A stretch of 19,333 nt of DNA, taken from assembly GCA_026770615.1 (NCBI GenBank), contig MU631442.1, positions 181,039 through 200,371 of the forward strand. Direction: 5' to 3'. Below the pieces are notes generated by a model that saw only the letters and a list, made by a program, of their open reading frames with translations, was not told where the DNA came from and searched no databases. The position numbers and the translations under genes were made by a program. Of the stretch, positions 6,362 to 15,079 are shown in pieces; position 1 is the stretch's first letter, and each line of letters starts with the position of its first letter. Origin of the DNA: Pavlovales sp. CCMP2436 (lineage: Eukaryota; Haptophyta; Pavlovophyceae; Pavlovales).

Positions 6362-6859
6362 ATGACTGCCCGCTCAGTTTTTCGCGATGGCCTGACTGTG
6401 CGCCAGCACACGAGCTCTCCGCGCTCGCGCGCGCGTGGCTGCAAGCGCGTGCTCCCTTGCGTGGGTTGCTGCCTGGCTCACACGCCGCGCGCGCCGCGCA
6501 CGCCGCCGCCTGTGCGCAGGCAAGGAGGCTACCGAGTGCTCGAAAGTGCCGACCAAGAACTACCCGCGCGAAAAGTTCCCGGGCGATCGACGTATGAGGC
6601 GGTCATCGCCGACATCACGTGCGGGTTTCGAGCATGGTCGAGGGCGAGACCGGCAGCTATCGCCGAGGCCGCGCACCTGTGCAAGCTGCTCAGCGCGCAC
6701 AGTTTCAGATGCTCTAGGGTTAGCCGAAGGCAGAGGGCGGGCTCGGTGGTCAAGCAAGGCGTGCAGCGCGCGCACGAGGTCAGTGTTCTTCATCGATGGG
6801 CGTTCCTCGACCTCGTCGTAGACGATGAGGAGGAGGAGGAGGAGGAGGAGGACGGGTGA
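6362..6859 (+). CDS. Hypothetical open frame with acidic tail
   Basis: ATG at 6362 opens a 165-codon frame ending in a run of aspartate and glutamate encoded by a (GAG)n tract (6826-6852), followed by TGA. The middle reads G-Y-R-V-L-E-S-A-D-Q-E-L-P and A-E-A-A-H-L-C-K-L-L. An overlapping frame from 6435 is nearly as long, and the antisense strand is also open, as expected of GC-rich DNA. No domain, signal or homologue is recognised. It could be a degenerate gene or no gene. Confidence 0.2.
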   Translation: MTARSVFRDGLTVRQHTSSPRSRARGCKRVLPCVGCCLAHTPRAPRTPPPVRRQGGYRVLESADQELPARKVPGRSTYEAVIADITCGFRAWSRARPAAIAEAAHLCKLLSAHSFRCSRVSRRQRAGSVVKQGVQRAHEVSVLHRWAFLDLVVDDEEEEEEEEDG

Positions 6860-7033
6860 CGACTACTACGACCAGGCCGCGCGCCCGCAGCGCGCCGCAG
6901 CGCGCAGCAAAAAAACCAGGTCAGACTCATCTGGTAAGCGTAACTCTCGTGCACGATTGAAGTAATTTAAAGTTTAATGTCTTTTGTCTTTTGGCCGGCT
7001 CGGCTTCCCAGCAGGTCAGGATGGAGCTCCCGC

Positions 7034-7665
7034 CCGTCCGAATGAGAGTGCATCGATGCTCAGGAGTGGTGGCACGCGGCTGACAGCGGACATGCTGGCA
7101 GTGACGCTCCTGGCGACGCCAACCTCGACCTCTCTGGCCCTGAAACTGTTTAACTTTTTTAAGCAGTTTAGCATGGTGCAAAGTTTGGCCGGATCGTCTG
7201 GCGACGCGAGCCTCCTCAGCTCAGTCCGTCCAAATGCCCCCCTCCCTGCTTGGCCGATGAATGTTGGCCGGCTCGGCTCTGCGCGGGCCGGCGACGCGGG
7301 AGGCCTAACGACCCCGTTCGGCACCTGTGAATATCCAAAATATCCCGTGCCATAGCATTTGACCTACACGCGCTCGAAGATTGCAAATGTACTGTATACT
7401 CGAGATAAATTGGGCTGGCGTGGCAGTGCACGAGCTGGCGACGCGCAGGCTGGTCACGCGCGGGCTAACGACATGCTGCCTCATTGCTGGCAGTGGCGCG
7501 AAGGCTGGCGCCAAGACGGTGCGCACATGCACACCAGCTGGCTGGAAGCTCCAGCTCACGACTTGCATCGAGGGATTTTAAATAGTCCGGTTGTGGACCG
7601 GGTTCGCGCGAAGATTTAAACGGCAGGCAGGTTGTGTGGGATGGCGGCGCGCGGGCTGACAGTGC
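7034..7665. repeat. GC-rich dispersed repeat A, copy 2
   Basis: This is the partner of 4024-4705 in the same orientation (see the landmarks there), preceded by a partial internal echo near 6990-7030 ('ttttggccggctcggctt'). No ankyrin sequence follows this copy. The downstream DNA instead runs into the copia insertion site. Confidence 0.75.
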
Positions 7666-7684
7666 GCGTGGGCTGACAGTTATG

Positions 7685-7857
7685 TAGTTGGCGTCCGCCG
7701 AGTTTAAAAGTGCGAACTCGCTTCCTCCCGGCTCCCAGCTCCCGCACGCGTCAGGAGAATGTGCTTGTTTGACAGTCAGCACTAGAGGGGCACTTGCTGC
7801 AAGCCAGCAATGCGTTGCGCACCAAGTTAGTTCGCGTCCGCCGAGTTTAAAGGTGCG
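7685..7857. repeat. Pair of 30-bp direct repeats
   Basis: tagttggcgtccgccgagtt plus taaaagtgcg at 7685-7714 recurs at 7828-7857 with two substitutions. The intervening 113 bp show nothing recognisable. The second copy ends five bases before the copia target site. Confidence 0.8.
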
Positions 7858-7861
7858 CGGG

Positions 7862-7866
7862 CTGGA
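7862..7866. repeat. Target-site duplication, left (CTGGA)
   Basis: CTGGA directly precedes the left LTR and recurs directly after the right LTR at 15020-15024. Five-base duplications are normal for copia integrase. Confidence 0.85.
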
Positions 7867-8323
7867 TGTTGAGGTACACTGCGGTGGCGCAGGGGTCCAG
7901 AGTGAAGCGCCGTCGAGGGCTGTCGACGGGAGCTAGAAGAGTGATCCAAGAATAGATTGATTTAGAATGAAACGACTCAGCAGTGGAGGCCGGTCAGCAC
8001 GCCAGTTGAGAGTAGTCAGTCGTCGATCGTCGTGTGCCTAAACTGATCAGCGGTGGGGACGGTATCCGTGTGCTCGGGGTGGATCCCTGGATCTGAGTGT
8101 TTTTTTAACACTTAAATCCAGCGAGATCCCCTTGGGGTCCAGCGAGATCCCCTTGGGGACGGACGTTTAACTAGAAACTTACACACTCAAGTCTAATCAT
8201 AGGAACTTATCTTCCTGGTGAAGACAAGTTCCTTGCTATCTTAGCCGGACTGCGAATGTCCCGGACTGAAAGTCCGGGAGGATCGAGTCAGGTAAATCTG
8301 ACCAGTGTCAGATTACCTTGACA
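7867..8323 (-). repeat. 3' LTR of copia element (457 bp)
   Basis: This is the left-hand LTR, the 3' one in element orientation. It shares two blocks with 14779-15019 but has about 216 extra bases between them (about 7977-8188). The extra part contains an imperfect hairpin (ctggat...agtgtt with aacact...atccag, T-rich loop, around 8085-8125) and a 22-bp unit, ccagcgagatccccttgggg, present twice in tandem. The shared part carries a perfect stem, ccggact/agtccgg, and a bulged stem, ggtaaatctgac/gtcagattacc, near 8260-8317. Confidence 0.93.
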
Positions 8324-8332
8324 CACCCCCTT
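8324..8332 (-). promoter_or_regulatory. Polypurine tract
   Basis: On the minus strand AAGGGGGTG directly precedes the 3' LTR. This is where plus-strand DNA synthesis is primed in LTR retrotransposons, and its position and purine content fit that role. Confidence 0.75.
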
Positions 8333-8403
8333 GATCTGATGAGTAGGGTGGATGATGCAGTTGAGAATGTGCATGTTGCCAAAACGCCAAAGCGATAAAG
8401 TTG

Positions 8404-8956
8404 CTACTTGACCTTGGTCGTTGGCTTGATCACGTCCGTGATCAGTTTCGCGAAGAGCTTGAACTGGGCGCCTCCGAGCGGCTTGATGAAGCCGTCAGCG
8501 ATGTTGTCGTTGGTGCCCACCTTCTGGATGGAGATGACCTTGTGCTCGACACAGTCGCGAATGAAGTGATGCCGGATGTCAATCAATGTGCTTGGTGCGC
8601 AAGTGGAACTTGGGGTTGTGCGCGAGGTCGAACGCGCCCTTGTTGTCCTCTAAGAGTGGGAGTGGGGCGTCGACCTTGATTATGCCCAGGTCGTTGATGA
8701 TGTCGCAGAAGTAGATGGCCTTCTTGCCGGCGTCGGCGAGGGTGAGGTACTCGGCTTCTGTCGACGAGAGCGTGGTGATGGACTGCCGAGAGGAGCGCCA
8801 GCTGACAGGAGCGCCTGCAAAGAAGAAGACATACCCAGTTGTCGAACGGCGGCGCTCGAGGTCGGCTGCCCAGTCGGAGTCGACGTAGGCCACTAGGTGC
8901 GGCAGCGTCTCCTCCTTGCACGCCTTGGAGCTGCGGTAGAGGAGACCTTGATTTGT
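8404..8956 (-). pseudogene. Copia RNase H domain (C-terminal part of pol)
   Basis: The minus-strand frame continues from the reverse transcriptase through an in-frame TAG near 8945. It has A-Y-V-D-S-D-W-A (first catalytic Asp, near 8880), S-S-T-E-A-E-Y (Glu, near 8755), L-E-D-N-K-G-A (Asp, near 8645) and F-H-L-R-T-K-H-I-D. These are signature residues of copia RNase H, which removes the RNA strand during reverse transcription. A one-base shift at about 8583 moves the last 60 residues (I-R-H-H-F-I-R-D, D-G-F-I-K-P-L) to another frame, which ends at 8404, leaving about 70 bp before the polypurine tract. All three acidic positions are intact although the frame is not. Confidence 0.9.
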
Positions 8957-10494
8957 CTAGCCAGCGAGGTAGAGCCAAACGCGTTTGGCGGCGTCGAGCG
9001 CAGAGCTGGTCGGAGTTGCTATCGAGCGCGCGAGGAAGCAAGATGCGAAAGCGACGTCCGGCCGACAGGTATTGTAGATGAAGAGCAGCGCCCCGACTAT
9101 GGAGCGGAAGTTGGAGTTGCCTTCGCGATCGAGTCGCTCGGGCTCGTCCGAGCCGTCGTGCTTGTTGAGGTCGATCATTATGGGGGACTTCTTCGTGGAG
9201 ATGCCCAAGAGGTCGAAGCGCTCGAGGCAGGTCGCGATGTAGAAAGGCATCGACATTGTGATGCTCTTCTCGTCCTGCTCGACATTGACGCTGAGGAAGG
9301 TCTTGATGGGGCCGAGGAAGCGGATGTCGCAGAACCCCTTGAGCTCGTCGACGATCTCTGCGCAGGCCGTTGGGCTTGGAGAGCTCGAGAGCAGAAGGAA
9401 GTCGTCCACGAACAAGCCCGCAAGGTCGATGGAGCCGTCTTCACGGATGCGGCGGTAGACAGACCAGGAGGCGTCGATGCGGTGGAACTTGATGCGTTCC
9501 ATGATGTCGAGATTGGTCTTCCACCAGAGTCGGCCACTCTGCTTGAGACCGTTGATGGCGCGGCGGCAGCGCAGCGCGTCCTTGAAGCCGGGCGGCGCGA
9601 TGACTTTGGCCTGGTAGAGCGGCGGGAGTCCGAGGTGGAGTTGTTCCGAGTCGGGGACATCAGCGTTGAGAATGCTGATGTCACATCTGCGCTGCAGACT
9701 TGCCAGCGAGAGTCGCCGGGCTTGCACATGAAGGCGGCGTGAGCGAGGAGTAAACGCAACGAGTCGTAGCGCAGCGTCGGGGAGTAGGTCTCGTCGTAGT
9801 GGAGACCTGGGATTTGCCGGTATCCTCGCGCGACGATGCGCGCCTTGTACTTGTCAATCGTCCCGTTGGCTTGAGGCTTGACCTTGAAGACGAACTTGGT
9901 CGGGATGATCGGCGCTCGCACGCGGATGGAGACCGCGTCCCATGTGTGGAGAACACGGTGGGACTCGAGCTCAGCGATAATGACAGTGGCCAAATCATTC
10001 TTGTAGTCGCCGGCCATGGCGTCCTTGAAGTTCTCGGGCGTCGGCACGTCGGCGGCGAGTAGGACCACGTTGGCCGTGTAGTTGTGCCGTGGCTGCTGTC
10101 GCAGCCCGACGAGGATGTCGCCGGTCGGGCGAACGATCGGCGGAGAGGATGGCTCAGAGGAAGGCTCTGATGATGGAGTCGGCGTGGCGGTGCGCGGCGG
10201 CGGCGGCGCGTCATCATCGTCTGAGTCCGAGTCTTGGTTGAGCGGCGGCGGGTCGTCGTTGACGTCCTCGCCTTCACCCCCATAGGCTGCTCTGTCGGCG
10301 GCGATCTGGTCGTCGTCGGGGAAGCCGGAGATGTTGGTGATCGGGTTGGAACCGCTGAAGTGCACGCTCCTTGAAGTGTTGTCGGTGATGATGGACTCGT
10401 TGAAGAGCACATGCCGAGAGACCGTGATGAAGTTGTCGGCTGTGACTAGAACGTATCCGAGGGCGTGGCGCAGCTGGCCGTTCTCGAAGATGCC
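8957..10494 (-). pseudogene. Copia reverse transcriptase (middle of pol)
   Basis: After the stop at 10495-10497 the minus frame carries an acidic, proline-rich linker (D-S-D-D-D-D-A-P-P-P-P), then reverse transcriptase: K-F-V-F-K-V-K, Y-K-A-R-I-V-A-R-G-Y-R-Q (9849-9814), Y-D-E-T-Y-S-P and the catalytic A-D-V-T-S-A-F (near 9687). A frameshift at about 9675 follows, and the domain continues in a second frame with G-L-K-Q-S-G-R-L-W-W and the active-site box F-V-D-D (9412-9401), where most copia elements have Y-V-D-D. It ends in A-K-R-V-W-L-Y-L-A-G before an in-frame TAG. The domain copies element RNA into DNA. The first frame stays open to 9178 but is not the coding frame there. Confidence 0.92.
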
Positions 10495-11919
10495 TTAAGA
10501 GCCATACCCGACGAAGCAGCGCGCGCGGTCCGAACTTGCCGGTGGCGTCGCACGGGGCTTACCGTAGATATGCCACTGGGCCCCCCCATATGCGGAGCTT
10601 GGACGGGTCGGGCGCCTTGCCAAAGAGCCTCTCGTATGGCGAGAGCTTGTCACCCGGAGAGGTGAGCTGGTTGCGCGTCCACGCAGCGGACTTGATAGCC
10701 CACCCCCCCAGCGAGGCGACATGCCGGACACGTTGAGCATTGCGCGCACGTCGGGGATGAGGGTGCCAAAGGTGTGCTCTGCGACGCCGTTGGTCTGGGG
10801 GTTGTACGGGACAAACACCTCGTTAATGAGCATGTCGTACTTGCGCAAGACGGCCGTCCAGGCCGAGGAAGTGAGATCCGACGCGCCGTCGAGGTGCAGC
10901 CTTGCGCCTGCGAGTCGGTGCTGGAGGGAGTTGGCACCCATCTCGTCGAGGTAGAGCTGCAGCTTTGCAGGCGCCTCGGACTTGACGTGCATCATGTAGA
11001 TGCTGGTGTATGCCGTGAAGTTGTCCTTGAAGACGATGGCAAAGCGCGCGACGTGAGGTGGGAAGCCGTTGATCGGCCCGAGCACGTCGCTGTGGATGAT
11101 CTCGAACGGTCGAGTCGAAGGAGTGCGCGTGCCGTTTAAGGGCAGGGCCTTCATCCGCGCGACGTCGGACTCAGAGAAGATCTCGAGCTTGGCCTCGGCG
11201 CCGGCGATGTCAGGGTGCTGAGCGATCGTGCGGCGGACGGCGTGGCGGCATGCGTGGTTGAAGCGGGCCCGCCAGAGGTCGGACGTCATCTGCGAGAGGT
11301 TAGCAGAGAGCGCCTTGTGGATGGTCGGCGTGTAGTCGAGCGGCACGCTGACCGAGCACTTGATGAGGTGATCGATGCCGAACTTGATCTGTGTGCGCCG
11401 AGTCGACGTGATGGACTTCAGGGAGCCACCTTTGACGTCGAAGATGGTGGAGCAGCCTTTTTGAGCTGCCAGTGAGCGGACTGAGATGAGCGGTGTCTCC
11501 AGGCCGTGCACGGAGAGCGCGTCGATGAAGTCAACACGTAGGTATCCGCCGACGTCGTCTGTGAACGTGGCGGAGATGAGGCCGCTGTGCATAGCTTGCA
11601 TAGCTGCGCGGTTGGCCACTGAGATGCTGGCCTTGGTCGGCTGTGGGTCTATGATGAGTCCCCAGCTCTCGTCGATAAGTATGCTGACGGAGCAGCCCGA
11701 GTCGAGTGTGGCGTCGAAGACAAACTTGTCGTGCGTCTCGATGGGCGCCGAGGAGTGCGTGTCCTCCTTGTCCTCGGTCACGCTGTAGGCCGTGAGGAGG
11801 TGCTGAGCAGGCTTGCAGGTGAAGATCGGCAAGCGCGCTTGGCCGGTCAGCCATGAAGGTCTGAGCGACACAGTGGGCAGGTTGCCTTTGGGTTGCTGCG
11901 GCGGAGGCAGCGTCGTCAT
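10495..11919 (-). pseudogene. Copia protease and integrase (N-terminal part of pol)
   Basis: The open segment has an aspartic protease motif D-S-G at residues 73-75 (about 11703), with F-D-A-T-L-D-S-G-C-S. A degenerate pre-integrase region follows (L-W-R-A-R-F-N-H, residues 215-222), then integrase with Asp278 (H-S-D-V-L-G-P-I), Asp344 (L-H-L-D-G) and Glu381 (N-G-V-A-E-H), spaced as in DD(35-36)E enzymes. The cysteine pair of the usual HHCC zinc site is absent. After residue about 402 the frame shifts at a run of seven C (10703-10709); the conserved W-A-I-K-S and P-Y-E-R-L-F-G-K-A-P lie in the next frame. It shifts back at a second run of seven C (10581-10587) to read R-C-F-V-G-Y-G-S and a TAA. 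The ATG at 11919 is not the true start, because coding continues upstream past a TAG. Confidence 0.92.
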
Positions 11920-11926
11920 GGGAATC

Positions 11927-12045
11927 GGCTAAAGAGGCGGCGTCAGGGAAGATTCTTTTGGCGGAGGAGGCGCCGACGTGGAGATGGGCTGAAGAGGCTG
12001 CGTCTGGGCTGATTTTTTTGGCGGAGGAGGCGCCGACGTGGACTC
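11927..12045 (-). repeat. 60-bp tandem duplication encoding a proline-rich linker
   Basis: Two 60-bp copies on the minus strand each encode S-T-S-A-P-P-P-P-K-(K/E)-S between the cysteine-rich region and protease. The upstream copy has CTTCAGCCC (L-Q-P) where the downstream copy has CTTTAGCCG, an in-frame TAG at 11931-11929. The stop therefore arose by a C-to-T change at a glutamine codon. Confidence 0.85.
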
Positions 12046-12068
12046 TTGGGATAGTTCACGGTTTTGTA

Positions 12069-13090
12069 TTAGAACTTACCTTTATAATCTAGAGTCGCAG
12101 AGAGTCGATCGATTGCGGCTGCATCGGCGGCTGCGAGCTGGCGAGCGCGAGGTGCTGCGGCGATGTGATCGGCGATGGTGGAGGAGATGTTGTTGGTGCA
12201 GGCAGCGGCGTCGTTCAGATTGTTCTGCGATGGCGGCGATGTCATAGTGTTGTGTGGAGGCGGAGGCGGAGGCGGCGGCTTGAGCATTGAGGAGTACGTG
12301 TCCTCCCCAGGCGGCGGCTTGTGAGTCGGCGGTGGCGCCAATGTCGCTGGGTGCGGCTGCGGCTTGCTGTGCACCGCCTGCAGCGGCGTAGGCCAGGGTT
12401 CAGTGTAGTAGGCCCTTGGCGTGTGGCACAGCTTGCAGAACGTAGCCGAGGGTGCAGTTGCGGCAGCGCAGGCGGTCGTTGCCGACCAGCACACACTCCC
12501 AGCAATCGTAAGCTACTGTCCTGCAGTCCTTACAGACGAAGTTGTCCCTGTCACCGTGTCAAAGCTCGGGCGGCTCTCGGTCTTGGATGGAGATGAGCTT
12601 GGCGGTGGCGAAGCGCGCGGTGCGCTTGCAGTTGGACATGTCCTTGGCCTGGTCACGACAGTCCTCGAAGGTGCACGTGTACTTTTACAGGCCGGTCGAG
12701 CGCTGGTAGACGCCGACGGATGCGCGAGCGATGCAGCTCGGCGCGCAGCACTTGGTCGGGTAGATCTCGGAGTCGTCCATGATCTGCCCAGACAGGATGC
12801 CGGAGACGCGCAGGCGATTGGTGATGTCATCGTCAAGCGGGTCGTTGTTGAAGTTGTACGAGGTTGGCTCGCCATTGGCGTCGCGCCGTGTGACGGCGTA
12901 CGTCTCGGAGTCGAGCTTGGCGGTCGGGTTGGTTATCGACGCACTGCCCGAGTAAAACTGCTGCTGGGTGACGAGGTACTGCTTGAAGTGGCAGTTGTTG
13001 TCATTGCAGTATGGCCCGTCTCCTTGCCCGAGGATGCACCGCGTCGCCTGCTTGCTGCAGTCCTCGACGAGGCACTGTGTGAGCGTGTTT
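12069..13090 (-). pseudogene. Cysteine-rich region of the copia gag-like protein
   Basis: Between the octapeptide repeats and protease the minus strand encodes several Cys clusters: C-L-V-E-D-C-S-K-Q-A followed by C, C and C (13074-12996), C-C-A-P-S-C-I-A-R-A (near 12740), C-T-F-E-D-C-R-D-Q-A (near 12665), C-K-D-C-R-T-V-A-Y-D-C-W-E-C (near 12540) and F-C-K-L-C-H-T-P-R (near 12430). The C-x4-C-x2-(A/Q)-A pattern recurs three times, suggesting duplicated zinc-binding modules. A proline-rich tail follows (poly-P near 12260). It is broken by a TAA near 12688 and frameshifts near 12560 and 12450. Ordinary copia gags end soon after one zinc knuckle, so this region is extra. Nucleic-acid binding is a guess. 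Confidence 0.6.
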
Positions 13091-13116
13091 GGCGAGAGCG
13101 GCATGGAGTATGTGAG

Positions 13117-13455
13117 CATGTTGGCTAGGAGCGGCGTGTGCGCAATGGCCTCGGGCGGCGACAGGTGCGCGTTGGCCTCGAGCGGCATGTGCGCGGTATT
13201 CTCGAGCGGCATGTGCGCGATGGTCTCGGGAGACGAGATATGCGCGGTGGCCTCGAGCGGCAAGTGCTGGTTGATCTCGAGTGGCAGGTGCTCGTTTATC
13301 TCGGGCGGCATGCGGTCGTAGATCTCGAGCAGCAGGTGCTCGTTGATCTCGGGCGGCATGCGGTCGTAGATCTCGAGCGTCAGGTGCTCGTTGATCTCGG
13401 GCGGCATGCGCTCGTAGATCTCAAGCGGCAGGTGCGCGTCGGTCTCGAGAGAGCG
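13117..13455 (-). repeat. Octapeptide-coding (24-bp) repeat tract in gag
   Basis: About 14 eight-residue units follow one another on the minus strand, such as M-P-P-E-I-N-E-H, L-L-L-E-I-Y-D-R, M-P-L-E-N-T-A-H and L-P-L-E-A-T-A-H. The consensus is hydrophobic-P-(L/P)-E-x-x-x-(H/R). Three 16-residue pairs at 13407-13264 are almost identical (48-bp higher-order unit). The tract starts just beyond the zinc knuckle, after a frame change near 13450. Its function is unknown; it may be an extended spacer or multimerisation segment. Confidence 0.8.
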
Positions 13456-14696
13456 GCGGCGCAGCGAAGTTGTTCTCGAGCGACGCGCCGTGAGCGCGTA
13501 GGTCCTCGTTGAACTGAGCCGTTAGCGTGGCCATGCCGGAGTGCTCGTGCGGCTCGCGCGTCTGGATCGCGTAGTTGGCCGCGCGCTTGGCGGCGGCCTG
13601 CCCAGAGTTGACCGTGATCGGCTGCTCGCTCTTGGGCGGGAAGCCGTTCAGTTGCCAGCAGTCTGCGACTGTGTGACGGTCTTCTTGCAGTGCTCGCATG
13701 AGAGCTGAGGACGGGCGGCGCCCTCGTACAGCTTGTTGCGGGGGATCTGCTTGTAGTTCTTGGCGCCTCCAAGCTCTGACTTGGCCGCCAGCGCCTGCAT
13801 CTTGACCAGCGCGTTGCGGCAGGGTGGGTGAGCGGGCAGCGCGCGGGCTGCGCGCTGCGGGGCGGTGAACTTGCTCAGCTCATCCGTGAAGCGCGCGCGC
13901 GCATCAGGCCTCGAGAACGCGTCGAGGGTGAGCTGATTAGTGTGGGCGAGCAGGAAGTGCAGCGAGGGCATCGACGTGATCGAGCTGAGCTGGATGATCT
14001 GCTCGAACGCCGCTGGGTCGAAGTCGAGGAGCGGCTCGTAGAGCTGCTTGAGGTGATGGATGGCGGAGAGGATCTGAGCACCAGAGGTCGATGACGCTGA
14101 GTCATGCATGCTGACGACTGCTGTCGCAAACTTGTAGAGGTCGCCGACGTGGGCCTCGACACTCTTGTTGGCGGTGACGAGCTCGATGGAATTGAGGATC
14201 TGCGAGGCAGAGAGGTAGCCGGAGGTGATCTCGTCCGGGTCGTGGGCGGAGATCTGGCACTTGATCAAGTCCAGGATCGAGTCGCCAATCTTGTCGCTCA
14301 ACGCCTGCCCGTATATCTCGGCGGAGTTGGCGTAGACGGTCTTCAAGTGCGCGCGTTGACGATGTCGTCGTCTGCACGGTCGGCCGCGGAGATGACGGCC
14401 GTGTTGACCGAGAGCGCGCCGGGGTGGAGCCGTATGTAGTCGATGAACTCGGCGGGCGTCCGAAGCCGAAAAGAAAAGAATTCTCCAGCCGCTGGGAGCT
14501 CGACGATGTCTGAAGAGAGCCCCTTCATGGAGCAGGAGAGCGCGATGTAGCGCTGCGTCGCCAGGTAGAGGACCTTGACCAGGGTCTCCTTGTTCATGAT
14601 GTCGGAGGGGTTCTTGAGCGTCGCGCCCTTGGCGCGCGCGTCAGCCTTGGGCTGGCTGAGGTTGAGCATGATGAGAACGCGTGCTCTTGTTGGCAA
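13456..14696 (-). pseudogene. Copia gag (capsid and zinc knuckle)
   Basis: Gag-like helical sequence on the minus strand begins near 14696. An ATG at about 14669 fits (M-L-N-L-S-Q-P), but a TTG-initiated frame starts slightly earlier and the true start is unclear. A frameshift at 14343-14346 splits N-A-R-T from L-K-T-V-Y-A-N-S. The capsid part reads L-V-K-V-L-Y-L-A-T-Q-R-Y-I-A-L-S and H-L-K-Q-L-Y-E-P-L-L-D-F-D. Near 13699-13658 a zinc knuckle of the C-x2-C-x4-H-x4-C type is present, but a one-base shift between its second Cys and the His splits it over two frames. Capsid forms the particle and the knuckle binds genomic RNA. The assignment rests on position and knuckle, since capsid sequences diverge quickly. 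Confidence 0.75.
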
Positions 14697-14778
14697 GGCG
14701 GTGGCGCAACGCGGCGATCGAACTCGTGGGAGTTGGTGATCGCGAGGTTCCGGAGATACGTACGATCTCGAACGTTTG
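14697..14778 (-). other. Copia leader between 5' LTR and gag
   Basis: The 82 bases inward of the 5' LTR should contain the tRNA primer-binding site. The minus strand reads CAAACGTTCGAGATCGTACG next to the LTR. I see no match to the common initiator-Met tRNA primer site, but a near-palindrome, gagat/atctc around acgtacg, lies at 14750-14770. Primer identity is unresolved. Confidence 0.35.
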
Positions 14779-15019
14779 TGATGAGGTACTCCTGCGGTGG
14801 CGCAGGGGTCTGGAGTGAAGCGCCGTCGAGGGCTGTCGACGGGAGCTAGAGTGATCCAAGAATAGATTGATTTTGAATGAAACGACTAAGTTTAATCATG
14901 GAACTTCTTCCTGGTGAAGACAAGTTCCTTGCTATCTTAGCCGGACTGCGAATGTCCCGGACTGAGAGTCCGGGAAGATCGAGTCAGGTAAATCTGACCA
15001 GTGTCAGATTACCTAGACA
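14779..15019 (-). repeat. 5' LTR of copia element (241 bp)
   Basis: This is the right-hand LTR, starting TGATGAGG and ending TAGACA on the plus strand. It lacks about 216 bases present in the 3' LTR; the junction is at gaaacgact/aagtttaatc. It retains the terminal hairpins (ccggact/agtccgg and ggtaa...ttacc). LTR copies are identical at insertion, so the length difference arose later or by recombination with another element. Confidence 0.93.
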
Positions 15020-15024
15020 CTGGA
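15020..15024. repeat. Target-site duplication, right (CTGGA)
   Basis: Matches 7862-7866 exactly, directly outside the 5' LTR. Confidence 0.85.
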
Positions 15025-15079
15025 GAGGCGACGCGGGGAGTAAGATAGCACATGAGACGACGGATGCGCTGACCCTCCC

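Larger units (their letters stand above)
7867..15019 (-). mobile_element. Ty1/copia LTR retrotransposon, defunct
   Basis: This 7153-bp element lies on the minus strand, bounded by direct LTRs starting TG and ending CA and by the 5-bp duplication CTGGA. The order protease, integrase, reverse transcriptase, RNase H identifies the copia superfamily (Pseudoviridae). The coding part is broken by at least three in-frame stops (11929, 10495, near 8945) and several frameshifts (near 14345, 13685, 13450, 12560, 12450, 10705, 10585, 9675, 8583), so this copy cannot move by itself. The two LTRs differ by about ten substitutions over roughly 240 aligned bases plus indels, which implies an old insertion. 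It landed next to GC-rich repeat A. Confidence 0.95.

Noticed and set aside
8897..9742. 281-codon plus-strand open frame
   Set aside because: It is antisense to the copia reverse transcriptase and has no recognisable domain.
12421..13128. 235-codon plus-strand open frame
   Set aside because: It is antisense to the cysteine-rich region of the copia gag; no domain supports it.
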